From: an uncultured Terriglobus sp.
GTDB taxonomy: Bacteria; Acidobacteriota; Terriglobia; Terriglobales; Acidobacteriaceae
Direction of reading: 5' to 3'
Length of the DNA: 15,530 bases
Assembly (NCBI GenBank): GCA_937859825.1
Contig: CALMAP010000253.1
Coordinates: 1-15,530 of the forward strand
The translations under genes were made by a program, and so were the position numbers. The notes beneath the pieces were generated by a model. It made no database searches. It was not told where the DNA came from and was given only the letters and a program-made list of their open reading frames with translations. This document shows, piece after piece, positions 6,657 through 13,264 of the stretch (its first letter is position 1; each line of letters opens with the position of its first letter).

Positions 6657-6977
6657 CTTGCCAGACGATTGTCTCGCAAGCGTGTTTGAGTTAAGGAAGA
6701 GGAAGCGTAAGTCCAACGACCGGAGCCTGTTCGTAGACAGGCCCCGGACCCGATCCTGTTACAGATGCAGGTACCCCGTTGTCCAGTTCCCTGGGAGAAG
6801 AGAACCTTCTGGCATCCTGCTTGCCTTGGCAAACCGGATTACGCTGGCTTCATTCTCCTTACAGGCGTGCTGTGGAACCTAAGGAAATCCTGTGGATGAG
6901 AAAAACCTAAGTAACCAATTTAGTAACCAGGTGCAGCACGTAAGTACTGCTCTTAGGCAAGCTGATGGAAATATGCT
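6657..6977 (-). other. Intergenic leader between acyltransferase and glycosyltransferase
   Basis: This 321-base gap has no supported gene. It contains an 11-bp stem-loop (listed separately) and a direct repeat of AGTAACCA separated by ATTT at about 6910-6930. CCTAAG also recurs several times. No consensus -35/-10 pair could be assigned with confidence. The gap is long for an operon, so the glycosyltransferase may have its own promoter here. Confidence 0.4.
6720..6747. other. Strong stem-loop in the glycosyltransferase leader
   Basis: CCGGAGCCTGT (6720-6730) pairs with ACAGGCCCCGG (6737-6747), an 11-bp GC-rich stem with one G-U pair and a 6-base loop. Neither side has a clear T-run. It could be a weak terminator for the upstream acyltransferase transcript or a structured leader element; the sequence does not decide. 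Confidence 0.45.
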
Positions 6978-7754
6978 TCAGGTATTGTCCTTCCGTAAAT
7001 GGACGGTAAATTTCTGCCACAGACCATAAAATCCTGACAATCCTTTGCTGCCTTGCAGCACAGTTTCAAAGTTGCGTTGTTCCCGTTGCTTTGCGAGCGC
7101 GCCCAGCTCGTCCTGGGTAGCGACGAGTGCCGCTTCCAGCAACACAGTCCAGTCTTTGGCTGAGTGGACAGTTGCATCCCTTGCGAGCGGCCTGCCGATG
7201 CAGGCCAGCACCTCCGGGGTGGGTGCGTCCCAATAGGAATACTCAAGTGCCAGCGGAACCACCGTGCATGACTGGCTGGAACGCTGCATTCGCGCCAGCA
7301 GCGCTCCAAGCCCAGGCTTTATGCCTGCAGGGCGTTCCCGTGGGTCCGCAAAGCGTCCCTGCGGCGTAAGGCCGAGCACGTGTCCCTCCCGGAGCACCGT
7401 TTCTGCGGAACGCAGGAACTGGGCTGCACCGCGTGGGCTATCAATCTCTACGGGAAAGAGGCCGAGTCTGCGAAAGATGCCGTAGCGCTGTAAGGACTTC
7501 GCTTCGATAGGCGCATAGAAGCTGCGGTTCCCAATCAAGTGGGGCGCAAGCACGATGCAGGTGAGCGGGTCCCACCATGAGGGGTGGTTCAGATAAACAA
7601 TCAGCGGACCGCCTTCCCCCTTTGGAAAGCGGTCGAGGTGTGCGATGCGCAGGGCGCTGAAGCTGCCGCGAATGCGGCGGCGCGCGACCCAGGAAAACCC
7701 ACGAAAGAGCAGCGAGTTGATCGGAACCAGTACGGGTGTGTCCCTGCCTGCCAT
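6978..7754 (-). CDS. Lysophospholipid acyltransferase family protein (PlsC-like)
   Basis: The 258-residue product carries the PlsC/LPLAT motifs of enzymes that move acyl chains from acyl-CoA or acyl-ACP to lipid hydroxyls. Motif I is NHPSWWD (56-62), giving catalytic H57 and D62 in HX4D spacing. Motif II is IFRRLGLFPVEID (93-105), motif III TPQGRFADPRERP (130-142, Q in place of the usual E) and motif IV VVPLALEY. A hydrophobic N-terminus suggests membrane association. The start at 7754 has no close Shine-Dalgarno match, so the exact N-terminus is uncertain. It precedes a lipid-type glycosyltransferase on the same strand, an arrangement reminiscent of glycosyl/acyl decoration of C30 carotenoids or glycolipids (CrtQ with CrtO). 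That comparison is inference. The substrate is unknown. Confidence 0.87.
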   Translation of the reverse strand: MAGRDTPVLVPINSLLFRGFSWVARRRIRGSFSALRIAHLDRFPKGEGGPLIVYLNHPSWWDPLTCIVLAPHLIGNRSFYAPIEAKSLQRYGIFRRLGLFPVEIDSPRGAAQFLRSAETVLREGHVLGLTPQGRFADPRERPAGIKPGLGALLARMQRSSQSCTVVPLALEYSYWDAPTPEVLACIGRPLARDATVHSAKDWTVLLEAALVATQDELGALAKQREQRNFETVLQGSKGLSGFYGLWQKFTVHLRKDNT

Positions 7755-7796
7755 CGTCGCTGATGCTAGCAGGGGCTGTTCCCTCAGGTGAGAGAA

Positions 7797-7872
7797 AGAG
7801 CAGTACGCAAAGAGCGCAAAGTACGCTCCGAGTTCCTTGGCGTACTTTGCGGAAACGTTGCGGACTGCTATT
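7797..7872. repeat. Palindromic intergenic element, family 2, copy 1
   Basis: CGCAAAGTACGC (7815-7826) and GCGTACTTTGCG (7840-7851) are exact 12-bp inverted arms around a 13-base loop, flanked by AGTACGCAAAG and ACGTTGCGGACTG. The same words in the same order occur at 13097-13170, so this is a dispersed element. It fills most of the gap between the stop of the CocE-type hydrolase gene and the acyltransferase start, where it could act as a terminator or REP-like site. Confidence 0.75.
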
Positions 7873-7875
7873 TTC

Positions 7876-9951
7876 CTACTTAGCCGCTGAAGCCGCCGGC
7901 ACCACTGTTAGCGTCATGCTGCTTGGATACTGGCCGGAGTGGTGAATGCTGGTGTGCGCCACCACGCCGGTAGTCTCGTCGTAGTTGTTGCCGCCAGTGT
8001 TCAGGTTGCGGTCGAAGCGCGGGAAGTTGGCGCCCGCGACCTCAAGCCGGATGCGGTGACCTTTGTCGAAGTAGTTGCTGGTGACCATCGGCGTAAGCGT
8101 GACCTTGTAGACCTTGCCGCTTTCCATCATCACCACCTTGCTGTCGCCCTCGCGCCCATTGTTGTTCTCGCGATAGCGCAGGCGCTGGATCGTCTCGTCC
8201 AGGTTGTAGGCGGTGCCGTCCGGCTGCACGTCGATCAGCTTGGCGGTCACGTCCGTGTCTTTTACATCGCTGCTCACGTAGTAGGTCACGGTAATGGGGC
8301 CTGAGACCTCGACGCCTTCCGCAAGAGGCTCGCTGGTGTAGACCAGAATGTCGTCGCGACCCTCCATCTTGCGCTGGTCGAGCGCGCCGCCGTTGCCGGG
8401 AATGGTGTTGGCCGCGCAGCACACATTGCCGCCATAGCTGGGCGTCGGCTTCATCGGGTCGTAGGTGAAGCTGTCCGGCATGTCCACCAGCTTCTTCGAG
8501 TCGACCTTCTTGATCGGACGGGTGGAGAGGTCTGAGGTGAACTTCAGGAGCGAAGGATCTTTCTTCGCGCGGTCGTAGCGCAGGAAGCCGTCGCCGTTCA
8601 ACGTGTTGGCGTGGCCGTTGCTGGTGAGCGCAAGCGTTACCGGCTTTGCGCCCACCGGCGGCCAGGTCTCGCTGCTCTGCCATTTGTTGATGCCCATGGT
8701 GTAGTACTTCACCTTCGGCTGCTGCTTCAGCACGGGGCTGTCTTCACCTTTCAGAAAGTGGTCGAACCAGGCGTAGGTCATCGCGTCGTAGTCCAGGCGG
8801 GCATCGCCCATGTCGCGCTCGCCCACGACGGTGTGTTCTGTTGCGCGCTTGTAGCCGCAGTGCAACGTGGGCGCGATCACGGCGTACTGCTCGTCCTTAT
8901 GCGGGTTGGTCGGGTCATTGCGGACGAAGTTGTATGCAGCCAGGTTCGGCGCTGTGCTCACGTCGTACCAGGTCATGAACCAGTAGCCCGGCACGCGGAT
9001 CGGCATGGTGTCGCTCTGCCAGATGCCGCCCTTGCGCCACGCCGGGTCGCCGGGCGTGCGCTCGATCATGGCGCCGCCGGTGGGTACCGGCATCTTGTCG
9101 GCGTAGATGCCGTGCGGCATGCCTGCGGCGATCATGATGTCCTTCTCAGGCAGGTGCTCGAAGGCCTTGGCCCAGTCCACTGGCGCAAGCTGCGGGGAGA
9201 GGTCGAACAGTTTCGCCCCGGCGATCAGTTCGTCCTGCGTTGCGGTCTTGGGGAACTGCGGGCGCACCTGGTTCTGCTCGCCGGCCAGCCAGTCGATGAA
9301 CAGCATCTGCACCGCGCCGCCGCGGTACCAGTTGCCCTGCTCGTTGTAAGGACCAACCTTGCCCACACCCGCGCCGAAGCTCTGCGGGATGATTGTCGTC
9401 AGTGCCTTGTTGCCGAGCGATGCCGCGGCAAGCTGCCACTCCGCCGTGCTGGAGCAGCCGATGAGGCCAATCTTGCCGCTGGACCATGGATGCGATCCCA
9501 TCCATGTGAACTGGTCGTCGGCATCGGTCAGCGGGGCGCCCAGGATGTCGTAGTTGCCTTCTGAAAAGAAGTGGCCGCGTTCGTTCATCTCCACCAGTGC
9601 ATAGCCGCGCTTCACGGCGTCAAGCTCCTGTGTCATGTCGCGGTAAGTGCCCAGGCGAACGTCCCAGAAGTTGAAGTTATAGGGCGTGCGGCTGAAGATC
9701 ACGGGGTACTTCTTGCTCGAATCTTTCGGGCGATAGATGTCGGCCTGCATGCGGACGCCGTCGCGCATGGGAACCATGACCTTGCGGTCGATCACGGCAA
9801 GGTCTTCCAGTTGCTTCTCGACCTCTTGCCGGTGCGCAATCAGCTTCGCGCGTTCCTCGGCGGACATGGCCTGCGAGCCGCGCTGGGCTGCGCCGCCTGC
9901 GCAAAAAGAGGCTGCGGCAAGGGCTGGAACGATGAGACGGGCAGCGCGCAT
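7876..9951 (-). CDS. Exported CocE/NonD-family (X-Pro dipeptidyl-peptidase S15-like) serine hydrolase
   Basis: The 691-residue protein has the two-part architecture of the CocE/alpha-amino-acid ester hydrolase family. The alpha/beta-hydrolase core (about 55-430) starts with VPMRDGVRMQADIYRP (60-75). The nucleophile is probably S167 in GLIGCSS, with D330 in WYDVS and H364 in PTLHCGY completing a triad at plausible spacing. The C-terminal part (about 480-685) is the X-Pro_C jelly-roll domain, with SGPITVTYYVSSD and GHRIRLEVAGANFPRFDRN. Residues 1-22 are a Sec signal peptide (MRAARLIVPALAAASFCAGG then AAQ). The cysteine at 17 lacks a good lipobox, so periplasmic or secreted is favoured. AGGAG eight bases before the ATG supports the start. 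Family members cleave N-terminal dipeptides, beta-lactam side chains or esters; the substrate here is undetermined. Confidence 0.91.
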   Translation of the reverse strand: MRAARLIVPALAAASFCAGGAAQRGSQAMSAEERAKLIAHRQEVEKQLEDLAVIDRKVMVPMRDGVRMQADIYRPKDSSKKYPVIFSRTPYNFNFWDVRLGTYRDMTQELDAVKRGYALVEMNERGHFFSEGNYDILGAPLTDADDQFTWMGSHPWSSGKIGLIGCSSTAEWQLAAASLGNKALTTIIPQSFGAGVGKVGPYNEQGNWYRGGAVQMLFIDWLAGEQNQVRPQFPKTATQDELIAGAKLFDLSPQLAPVDWAKAFEHLPEKDIMIAAGMPHGIYADKMPVPTGGAMIERTPGDPAWRKGGIWQSDTMPIRVPGYWFMTWYDVSTAPNLAAYNFVRNDPTNPHKDEQYAVIAPTLHCGYKRATEHTVVGERDMGDARLDYDAMTYAWFDHFLKGEDSPVLKQQPKVKYYTMGINKWQSSETWPPVGAKPVTLALTSNGHANTLNGDGFLRYDRAKKDPSLLKFTSDLSTRPIKKVDSKKLVDMPDSFTYDPMKPTPSYGGNVCCAANTIPGNGGALDQRKMEGRDDILVYTSEPLAEGVEVSGPITVTYYVSSDVKDTDVTAKLIDVQPDGTAYNLDETIQRLRYRENNNGREGDSKVVMMESGKVYKVTLTPMVTSNYFDKGHRIRLEVAGANFPRFDRNLNTGGNNYDETTGVVAHTSIHHSGQYPSSMTLTVVPAASAAK

Positions 9952-10019
9952 ACAAGGAACTCCTGAACAGAAGGGGATGGGTGCAGCGTAGCATCCCCCC
10001 GCCGTAAACCTTTCTACGT

Positions 10020-10056
10020 TGTCATCCCCGTAGCGAAGTGAAGGGATCTGCTTTCT
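10020..10056 (+). repeat. Half copy of palindromic family 1
   Basis: TGTCATCCCCGTAGCGAAGT... through GGGATCTGCTTTCTT matches the left arm of the element at 3930-3969 with few differences. No matching right arm follows directly; instead a second, related palindrome starts at 10074. It is a partial dispersed repeat, probably left by rearrangement of modular elements. Confidence 0.65.
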
Positions 10057-10073
10057 TCCTCCGCCTCAACTCT

Positions 10074-10211
10074 GTCATTTCGACCGGAGCGACAGCTTTA
10101 CCGTCGCGGAGTGGAGAAACCTGCTGTTGGCTCGAAGCGCCCACGGACCTCAAGGGAAAAGCAGGTTTCTCCACTCCAGCCGCAAAGAGCGCGGCTTCCG
10201 GTCGAAATGAC
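10074..10211. repeat. Two-tier palindromic element, family 1 relative
   Basis: Exact outer arms GTCATTTCGACCGGA (10074-10088) and its complement (10197-10211) enclose exact 17-bp inner arms GGAGTGGAGAAACCTGC (10108-10124) and its complement (10161-10177). The 138-base element would form a large branched hairpin. The inner arm resembles the right arm of the 3930-4030 element (GCAGGTCCCTCCACTCC). It fills the 333-base gap between the divergently transcribed CocE-type hydrolase and LigD-type polymerase genes, together with the half copy at 10020-10056. No gene is seen in that gap. Confidence 0.82.
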
Positions 10212-10284
10212 AATTCCTAAGTCACAGCTTCCATCAGCACGGGCAAGTTGAAGACACCCGGCACCCAAGGTGTAGCCTGTTCCC

Positions 10285-11682
10285 GTGGCAAAGCCGGACG
10301 ATGCAGAGATACTCGAACTTGATGGGCACTCCGTGCGGATCTCCAATCCGCAGAAGCTGTACTTTTCACGCGAGGCGCAGGTCATCAAGCTGGACCTTGT
10401 GCGCTACTACCTTGCGGTCGCGCCGGGTGCGCTGCGCGGCGTCTTCGACAGGCCGTTCGTCCTGAAGCGATTTGTAAACGGTGCCGACGGCGAGCCCTTC
10501 TACCAGAAGCGCGCTCCGGACAACCTGCCGCCTTTCGTGCGGACAACCACGCTCTCCTTCCCTTCAGGCCGCACCGCCGACGAGGTCGTGATCGACAACG
10601 CCGCCGCGCTTGCGTGGGTGGTGAACCTGGGTTGCATCGAGCTGCACCCGCACCCTGTACGCACCGTGGACCTGGACCATCCTGACGAACTGCGCATCGA
10701 CCTCGATCCCGGTCCCGGCGTGGAGTGGGAAAGCGTGCGCGCCGTCGCGCTCGATGTGCAGGCTGTGCTTGATGAGGCGGGCCTGCGCGGATGGCCCAAG
10801 ACCAGCGGCTCCCGCGGCATGCACGTGAATGTGCGCATCCAGCCGAGGTGGGGTTTTACCGAGGTACGCCGCGCGGCGCTCGCCCTGGCCCGTGCCGTGG
10901 AGCGCCGCGTGCCCGCGCTCGCCAGTTCGAAGTGGTGGAAGGAGGAGCGCCACGGCGTCTTCCTCGACTACAACCAGAACGCGAAGGACCGCACCACCTG
11001 CTCTGCGTACTCGGTGCGTCCGCTGCCGGATGCGCGCGTCTCCACGCCGCTGGAGTGGGCGGAAGTTGCAACCTGCGATCCTCGCGACTTCACCGTCTTC
11101 ACCGTTCCGGACCGCTTCACCACGATCGGCGATCCTCACGCCGCCATGGACGAAGCGGCGGGTTCGCTTGAAGCCCTTTTGGAGATGGCCGCACGGGACG
11201 AGGCCGAAGGCATCGGGGACGCGCCCTGGCCGCCGCACTTCAAGAAAATGGAGGGTGAGCCGTCGCGGGTGCAGCCCTCCAAGGCGCGGAGTACGGTAAC
11301 GAAGCGTGCACCAAAGAAGCCCACAGCGGACGGACCAGAGGGCGGCGAAGCTGCCGAGACCACGGAAGCAAAGCCGAAAGCTCCTGCAACCGGTCGCCGC
11401 AAATCTACGATGCCACTGATCGTAATCGGCCAATCCTCTGACCGCGCCGCCGCCGAGGCCGGCCTGGAGCGCTGGAAAGCAAAGCACCCGCAAGCCGCCG
11501 CCCTGCTCGCCCCGGACGACGTCCTGCTCGACCGTATGCGCGGCAGTGCCTACGTCTGGTACCGCATCCGCGTGAACCTGCGGCACGTGCCGGAAGACCA
11601 GCGGCCGCCGCAGGAGACCATCGACCCGGACGACGACCCAACCCGCAAGTGGCGCGAAGCTGCTGGAACGGACGAAGTATGA
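10285..11682 (+). CDS. ligD: Stand-alone LigD-type primase-polymerase with extra C-terminal region
   Basis: Residues about 10-320 form the archaeo-eukaryotic primase fold of the LigD polymerase domain, which adds ribo- or deoxynucleotides at breaks during non-homologous end joining. Catalytic metal ligands are D139 and D141 in LRIDLDPGPG and D228 in VFLDYNQNAKDRT. The nucleotide-binding SGSRGMHV stretch is at 174-181, and IELHPH is at 118-123. There is no ligase or phosphoesterase domain, unlike three-domain LigD. A charged Lys/Pro/Glu linker (about 325-374) leads to a distinct C-terminal part (375-465) starting MPLIVIGQSSD, which I do not recognise. The start is a GTG at 10285 without a strong Shine-Dalgarno; no in-frame ATG exists near it. 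The stop codon overlaps the next gene's ATG. Ku and ligase genes are not in the window. Confidence 0.9.
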   Translation: MAKPDDAEILELDGHSVRISNPQKLYFSREAQVIKLDLVRYYLAVAPGALRGVFDRPFVLKRFVNGADGEPFYQKRAPDNLPPFVRTTTLSFPSGRTADEVVIDNAAALAWVVNLGCIELHPHPVRTVDLDHPDELRIDLDPGPGVEWESVRAVALDVQAVLDEAGLRGWPKTSGSRGMHVNVRIQPRWGFTEVRRAALALARAVERRVPALASSKWWKEERHGVFLDYNQNAKDRTTCSAYSVRPLPDARVSTPLEWAEVATCDPRDFTVFTVPDRFTTIGDPHAAMDEAAGSLEALLEMAARDEAEGIGDAPWPPHFKKMEGEPSRVQPSKARSTVTKRAPKKPTADGPEGGEAAETTEAKPKAPATGRRKSTMPLIVIGQSSDRAAAEAGLERWKAKHPQAAALLAPDDVLLDRMRGSAYVWYRIRVNLRHVPEDQRPPQETIDPDDDPTRKWREAAGTDEV

Positions 11683-12020
11683 GTACCGATACGATCTTTG
11701 GCAAGATCCTGCGAGGCGAAATCCCCTGCAACAAGGTTTACGAGGATGATGTGTGCCTCGCCTTTCACGATGTCGCACCGGTCGCGCCCGTGCACGTCCT
11801 GATGATTCCGAAAGAGCCCGTGCAGTCGCTGGGGCACATCGCCGCTGGGCATGCGACGATGCTTGGCCACCTGTTGCATAAGGCCGGAGAACTGGGCCAG
11901 CAGCTCTGCCCAGACGGCTTTCGCGTCGTTGCCAATACCGGTGAGGACGGCGGCCAGACGGTGAACCACCTGCACCTGCACATCCTGGGCGGGCGGCACA
12001 TGGGCTGGCCTCCGGGGTAG
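11679..12020 (+). CDS. HIT-family (HINT-like) nucleotide hydrolase
   Basis: The 113-residue protein has the full histidine-triad motif NHLHLHILGG (96-105), with H97, H99 (nucleophile) and H101, and the N-terminal IFGKILRGEIPCNKVYEDD typical of HINT-type hydrolases. These cytoplasmic enzymes cleave nucleoside phosphoramidates such as lysyl-AMP and related adenylates. Length is usual for the family. Its ATG overlaps the stop of the LigD-type polymerase gene (ATGA at 11679-11682), so the two are translationally coupled. An upstream in-frame ATG at 11649 lies inside the polymerase gene and is not favoured. The coupling hints at a role in adenylate chemistry during DNA repair, but this is inference; HINT genes often sit in unrelated neighbourhoods. 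Confidence 0.94.
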   Translation: MSTDTIFGKILRGEIPCNKVYEDDVCLAFHDVAPVAPVHVLMIPKEPVQSLGHIAAGHATMLGHLLHKAGELGQQLCPDGFRVVANTGEDGGQTVNHLHLHILGGRHMGWPPG

Positions 12021-12104
12021 ATACTGGGCTGCGGTATGGGATTTGCCGTGGACGGGTAAAACTGTTGATATCCATCGCCGCTGATGTGAAACAGCCCAGA
12101 AACA

Positions 12105-12381
12105 TTGACAGATTCAAGTTCCCGTGCAAACCTGAGGCTGACTAGCCCCCAATGGGCTATTGCGTTTCCCCGCCTTTGGCCAGGCGAGGAAACGGTTGTG
12201 TCGTCCTCATTCAAAGGCTAGAAATGCCAATGATTGAAGACTTTCAGCATCAGGTAGATCAGCAGTTCACCTGGAACCACTACCCGATGCCCCTTCCACG
12301 AGACAACAAATGGCCTCATGGTTGGCCACCTCCTGCACACGAGATAACTCCGGGGTCGCCACCCCGGAGTTCTTCGCTTTT
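12105..12381 (+). ncRNA. Candidate structured RNA or leader in the gap between the HIT gene and moaB
   Basis: No clear gene fills 12021-12469. A perfect TTGACA hexamer (12105-12110) could be a -35 box, although the matching -10 is poor (AAACCT). Downstream are TAGCCC/GGGCTA (12143-12148 with 12154-12159), a 12-bp interrupted stem (12163-12194: CGTTTCC/GGAAACG plus CGCCT/AGGCG) and a terminator-like hairpin (12347-12370). CTAGCC (12142-12147) can alternatively pair with GGCTAG (12216-12221), so two structures compete. The latter site overlaps an AAAGG before the ATG at 12224 of a 62-codon frame rich in Pro, Trp and His. That frame runs through the terminator hairpin, so it is a doubtful gene. 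No known RNA family was recognised. Confidence 0.35.
12347..12370 (+). terminator. Intrinsic terminator in the gap between the HIT gene and moaB
   Basis: ACTCCGGGGT (12347-12356) pairs perfectly with ACCCCGGAGT (12361-12370) around a CGCC loop, followed on the plus strand by TCTTCGCTTTT. The GC-rich stem and T-rich tail fit an intrinsic terminator for plus-strand transcription. It lies 327 bases past the HIT stop, rather far for that gene, which suggests a separate transcript upstream of it. A second small hairpin (CTTCGC/GCGAAG) follows. Confidence 0.7.
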
Positions 12382-12469
12382 CAGGGCGAAGATTGTTCAC
12401 TCGCGGCGGTAGCCCTTTGAGCGGCCAACCCGTGTACAGGCTGTTCCGATTATGCCCGAAGTGCACCGT

Positions 12470-13021
12470 TCATTCTGAAGTGTTTGTTGCCCGCCGGTGT
12501 TCCTGCAGCCGCGGCATCAAATCCACTAGGTTGCACGGCACGTGGCGGCTGTCGAACTGGTGCACCAGGATCTCGTCCCAGGCATCGCGCACCGCACCGG
12601 GGGAACCTGGCAGGGCAAACAGGTAGGTGCCGCCGCCTACCCCTCCTAGAGCGCGGGACTGCATGGCGCTGGTGCCGATCTTCGGGTAGCTCAACATCCG
12701 GAAGAGCTCACCAAAACCGGGAATCTGCTTTTCGATGACGCGCAGAAAGGCTTCCGGAGTCAGATCACGACCGGTGATGCCGGTTCCGCCAGTAGAAACG
12801 ACCGCATCGACCGATGGGTCGTTGACCCATTGCCGCAGATGCCATTCGATACAGTCCGTATCGTCCGGCACGAGAACGCGAGCGGCCACAATGTGCCCTG
12901 CTGTGTCGATCCGTTCCGCAAGCGTATCGCCGGAGCGGTCGTTCTCCCGTGTGCGGGTGTCGCTTACGGTAAGCACCGCGATACGGATGGGGAGAAAGTG
13001 TCGGCTGAGATCGAGCGGCAT
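12470..13021 (-). CDS. moaB: Molybdenum cofactor biosynthesis protein MoaB (MogA-like)
   Basis: The 183-residue product is a MoaB/MogA-fold protein, which adenylylates molybdopterin in the last steps of molybdenum cofactor synthesis. Family motifs are RIAVLTVSDTRT (13-24), the nucleotide-binding STGGTGITGRDLTPEA (76-91), PGFGELFR with the conserved acidic E105, and the molybdopterin-site text FALPGSPGAV (135-144). The ATG at 13021 (MPLDLSRHF) is preferred, with GGACAGG upstream; the frame extends 13 codons further to 13060 without extra support. The protein is cytoplasmic and usually a trimer or hexamer. No other cofactor genes are adjacent, so it looks like a single-gene transcript, convergent with the putative terminator region upstream of it. 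Confidence 0.94.
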   Translation of the reverse strand: MPLDLSRHFLPIRIAVLTVSDTRTRENDRSGDTLAERIDTAGHIVAARVLVPDDTDCIEWHLRQWVNDPSVDAVVSTGGTGITGRDLTPEAFLRVIEKQIPGFGELFRMLSYPKIGTSAMQSRALGGVGGGTYLFALPGSPGAVRDAWDEILVHQFDSRHVPCNLVDLMPRLQEHRRATNTSE

Positions 13022-13096
13022 GGGCCTGTCCAGTAGAACCCCCGGCGCGTGGCGGTGCAAGCTGTGTCACGGGAAACAATGTGTCCAGACCAGGAG

Positions 13097-13170
13097 CGTC
13101 CGCCACGTACGCAAAGGTCTCGCAAAGTACGCTGCGAACTCCGCGCCGAACTTTGCGTACGTTGCGGACG
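13097..13170. repeat. Palindromic intergenic element, family 2, copy 2
   Basis: CGTCCGCCACGTACGCAAAG (13097-13116) and the reverse complement of 13151-13170 match at 19 of 20 bases. The 34-base loop includes CGCAAAGTACGC, the same 12-mer as in copy 1 at 7815-7826. It lies between the divergently transcribed moaB and yajC genes, an intergenic site like that of copy 1. Confidence 0.8.
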
Positions 13171-13200
13171 CTCTCTTTCGCAAGACTTCCAGCGCAACCG

Positions 13201-13206
13201 TATAAA
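13201..13206 (+). promoter_or_regulatory. Possible -10 box for yajC
   Basis: TATAAA (one mismatch to TATAAT) lies 59 bases before the preferred yajC start and just after the family-2 palindrome. The bases where a -35 would lie (TCGCAA or TTTCGC) are a poor match. It is the best promoter-like hexamer in the moaB-yajC gap but remains tentative. Confidence 0.3.
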
Positions 13207-13264
13207 CTAGCCACGACTGATTTCAACATGGGTGCGCGATCAGAGCGTGCCGAAGGACATCTCC

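Noticed and set aside
6657..6716. TTG start extending the glycosyltransferase by 20 residues
   Set aside because: No ribosome-binding site precedes the TTG, and the ATG at 6656 begins directly at the hydrophobic N-terminal segment typical of the family.
7782..7875. Insertion-sequence remnant between the acyltransferase and hydrolase genes
   Set aside because: Inverted repeats are present, but there is no transposase fragment and no target duplication; a REP-like palindrome explains the sequence better.
8611..9564. 317-codon open frame on the plus strand
   Set aside because: Antisense to the CocE-type hydrolase, whose signal peptide, triad and C-terminal domain are clear; the antisense product is Val/Leu/His/Arg-rich and unrecognisable.
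10564..12129. 521-codon open frame on the minus strand
   Set aside because: It lies antisense to the well-supported LigD-type polymerase and HIT genes. Its Arg/His/Gly-rich product has no recognisable domain; it is a by-product of high GC content.
12224..12412. Small protein gene of 62 codons
   Set aside because: It has a possible AAAGG ribosome-binding site, but the frame runs straight through a perfect terminator hairpin and its stop lies beyond it; no known family. Kept only as part of the structured-RNA candidate.
13228..13230. ATG as yajC start
   Set aside because: It is out of frame with the YajC protein; the GTG at 13265 with AAGGAC upstream is in frame and gives the usual length.
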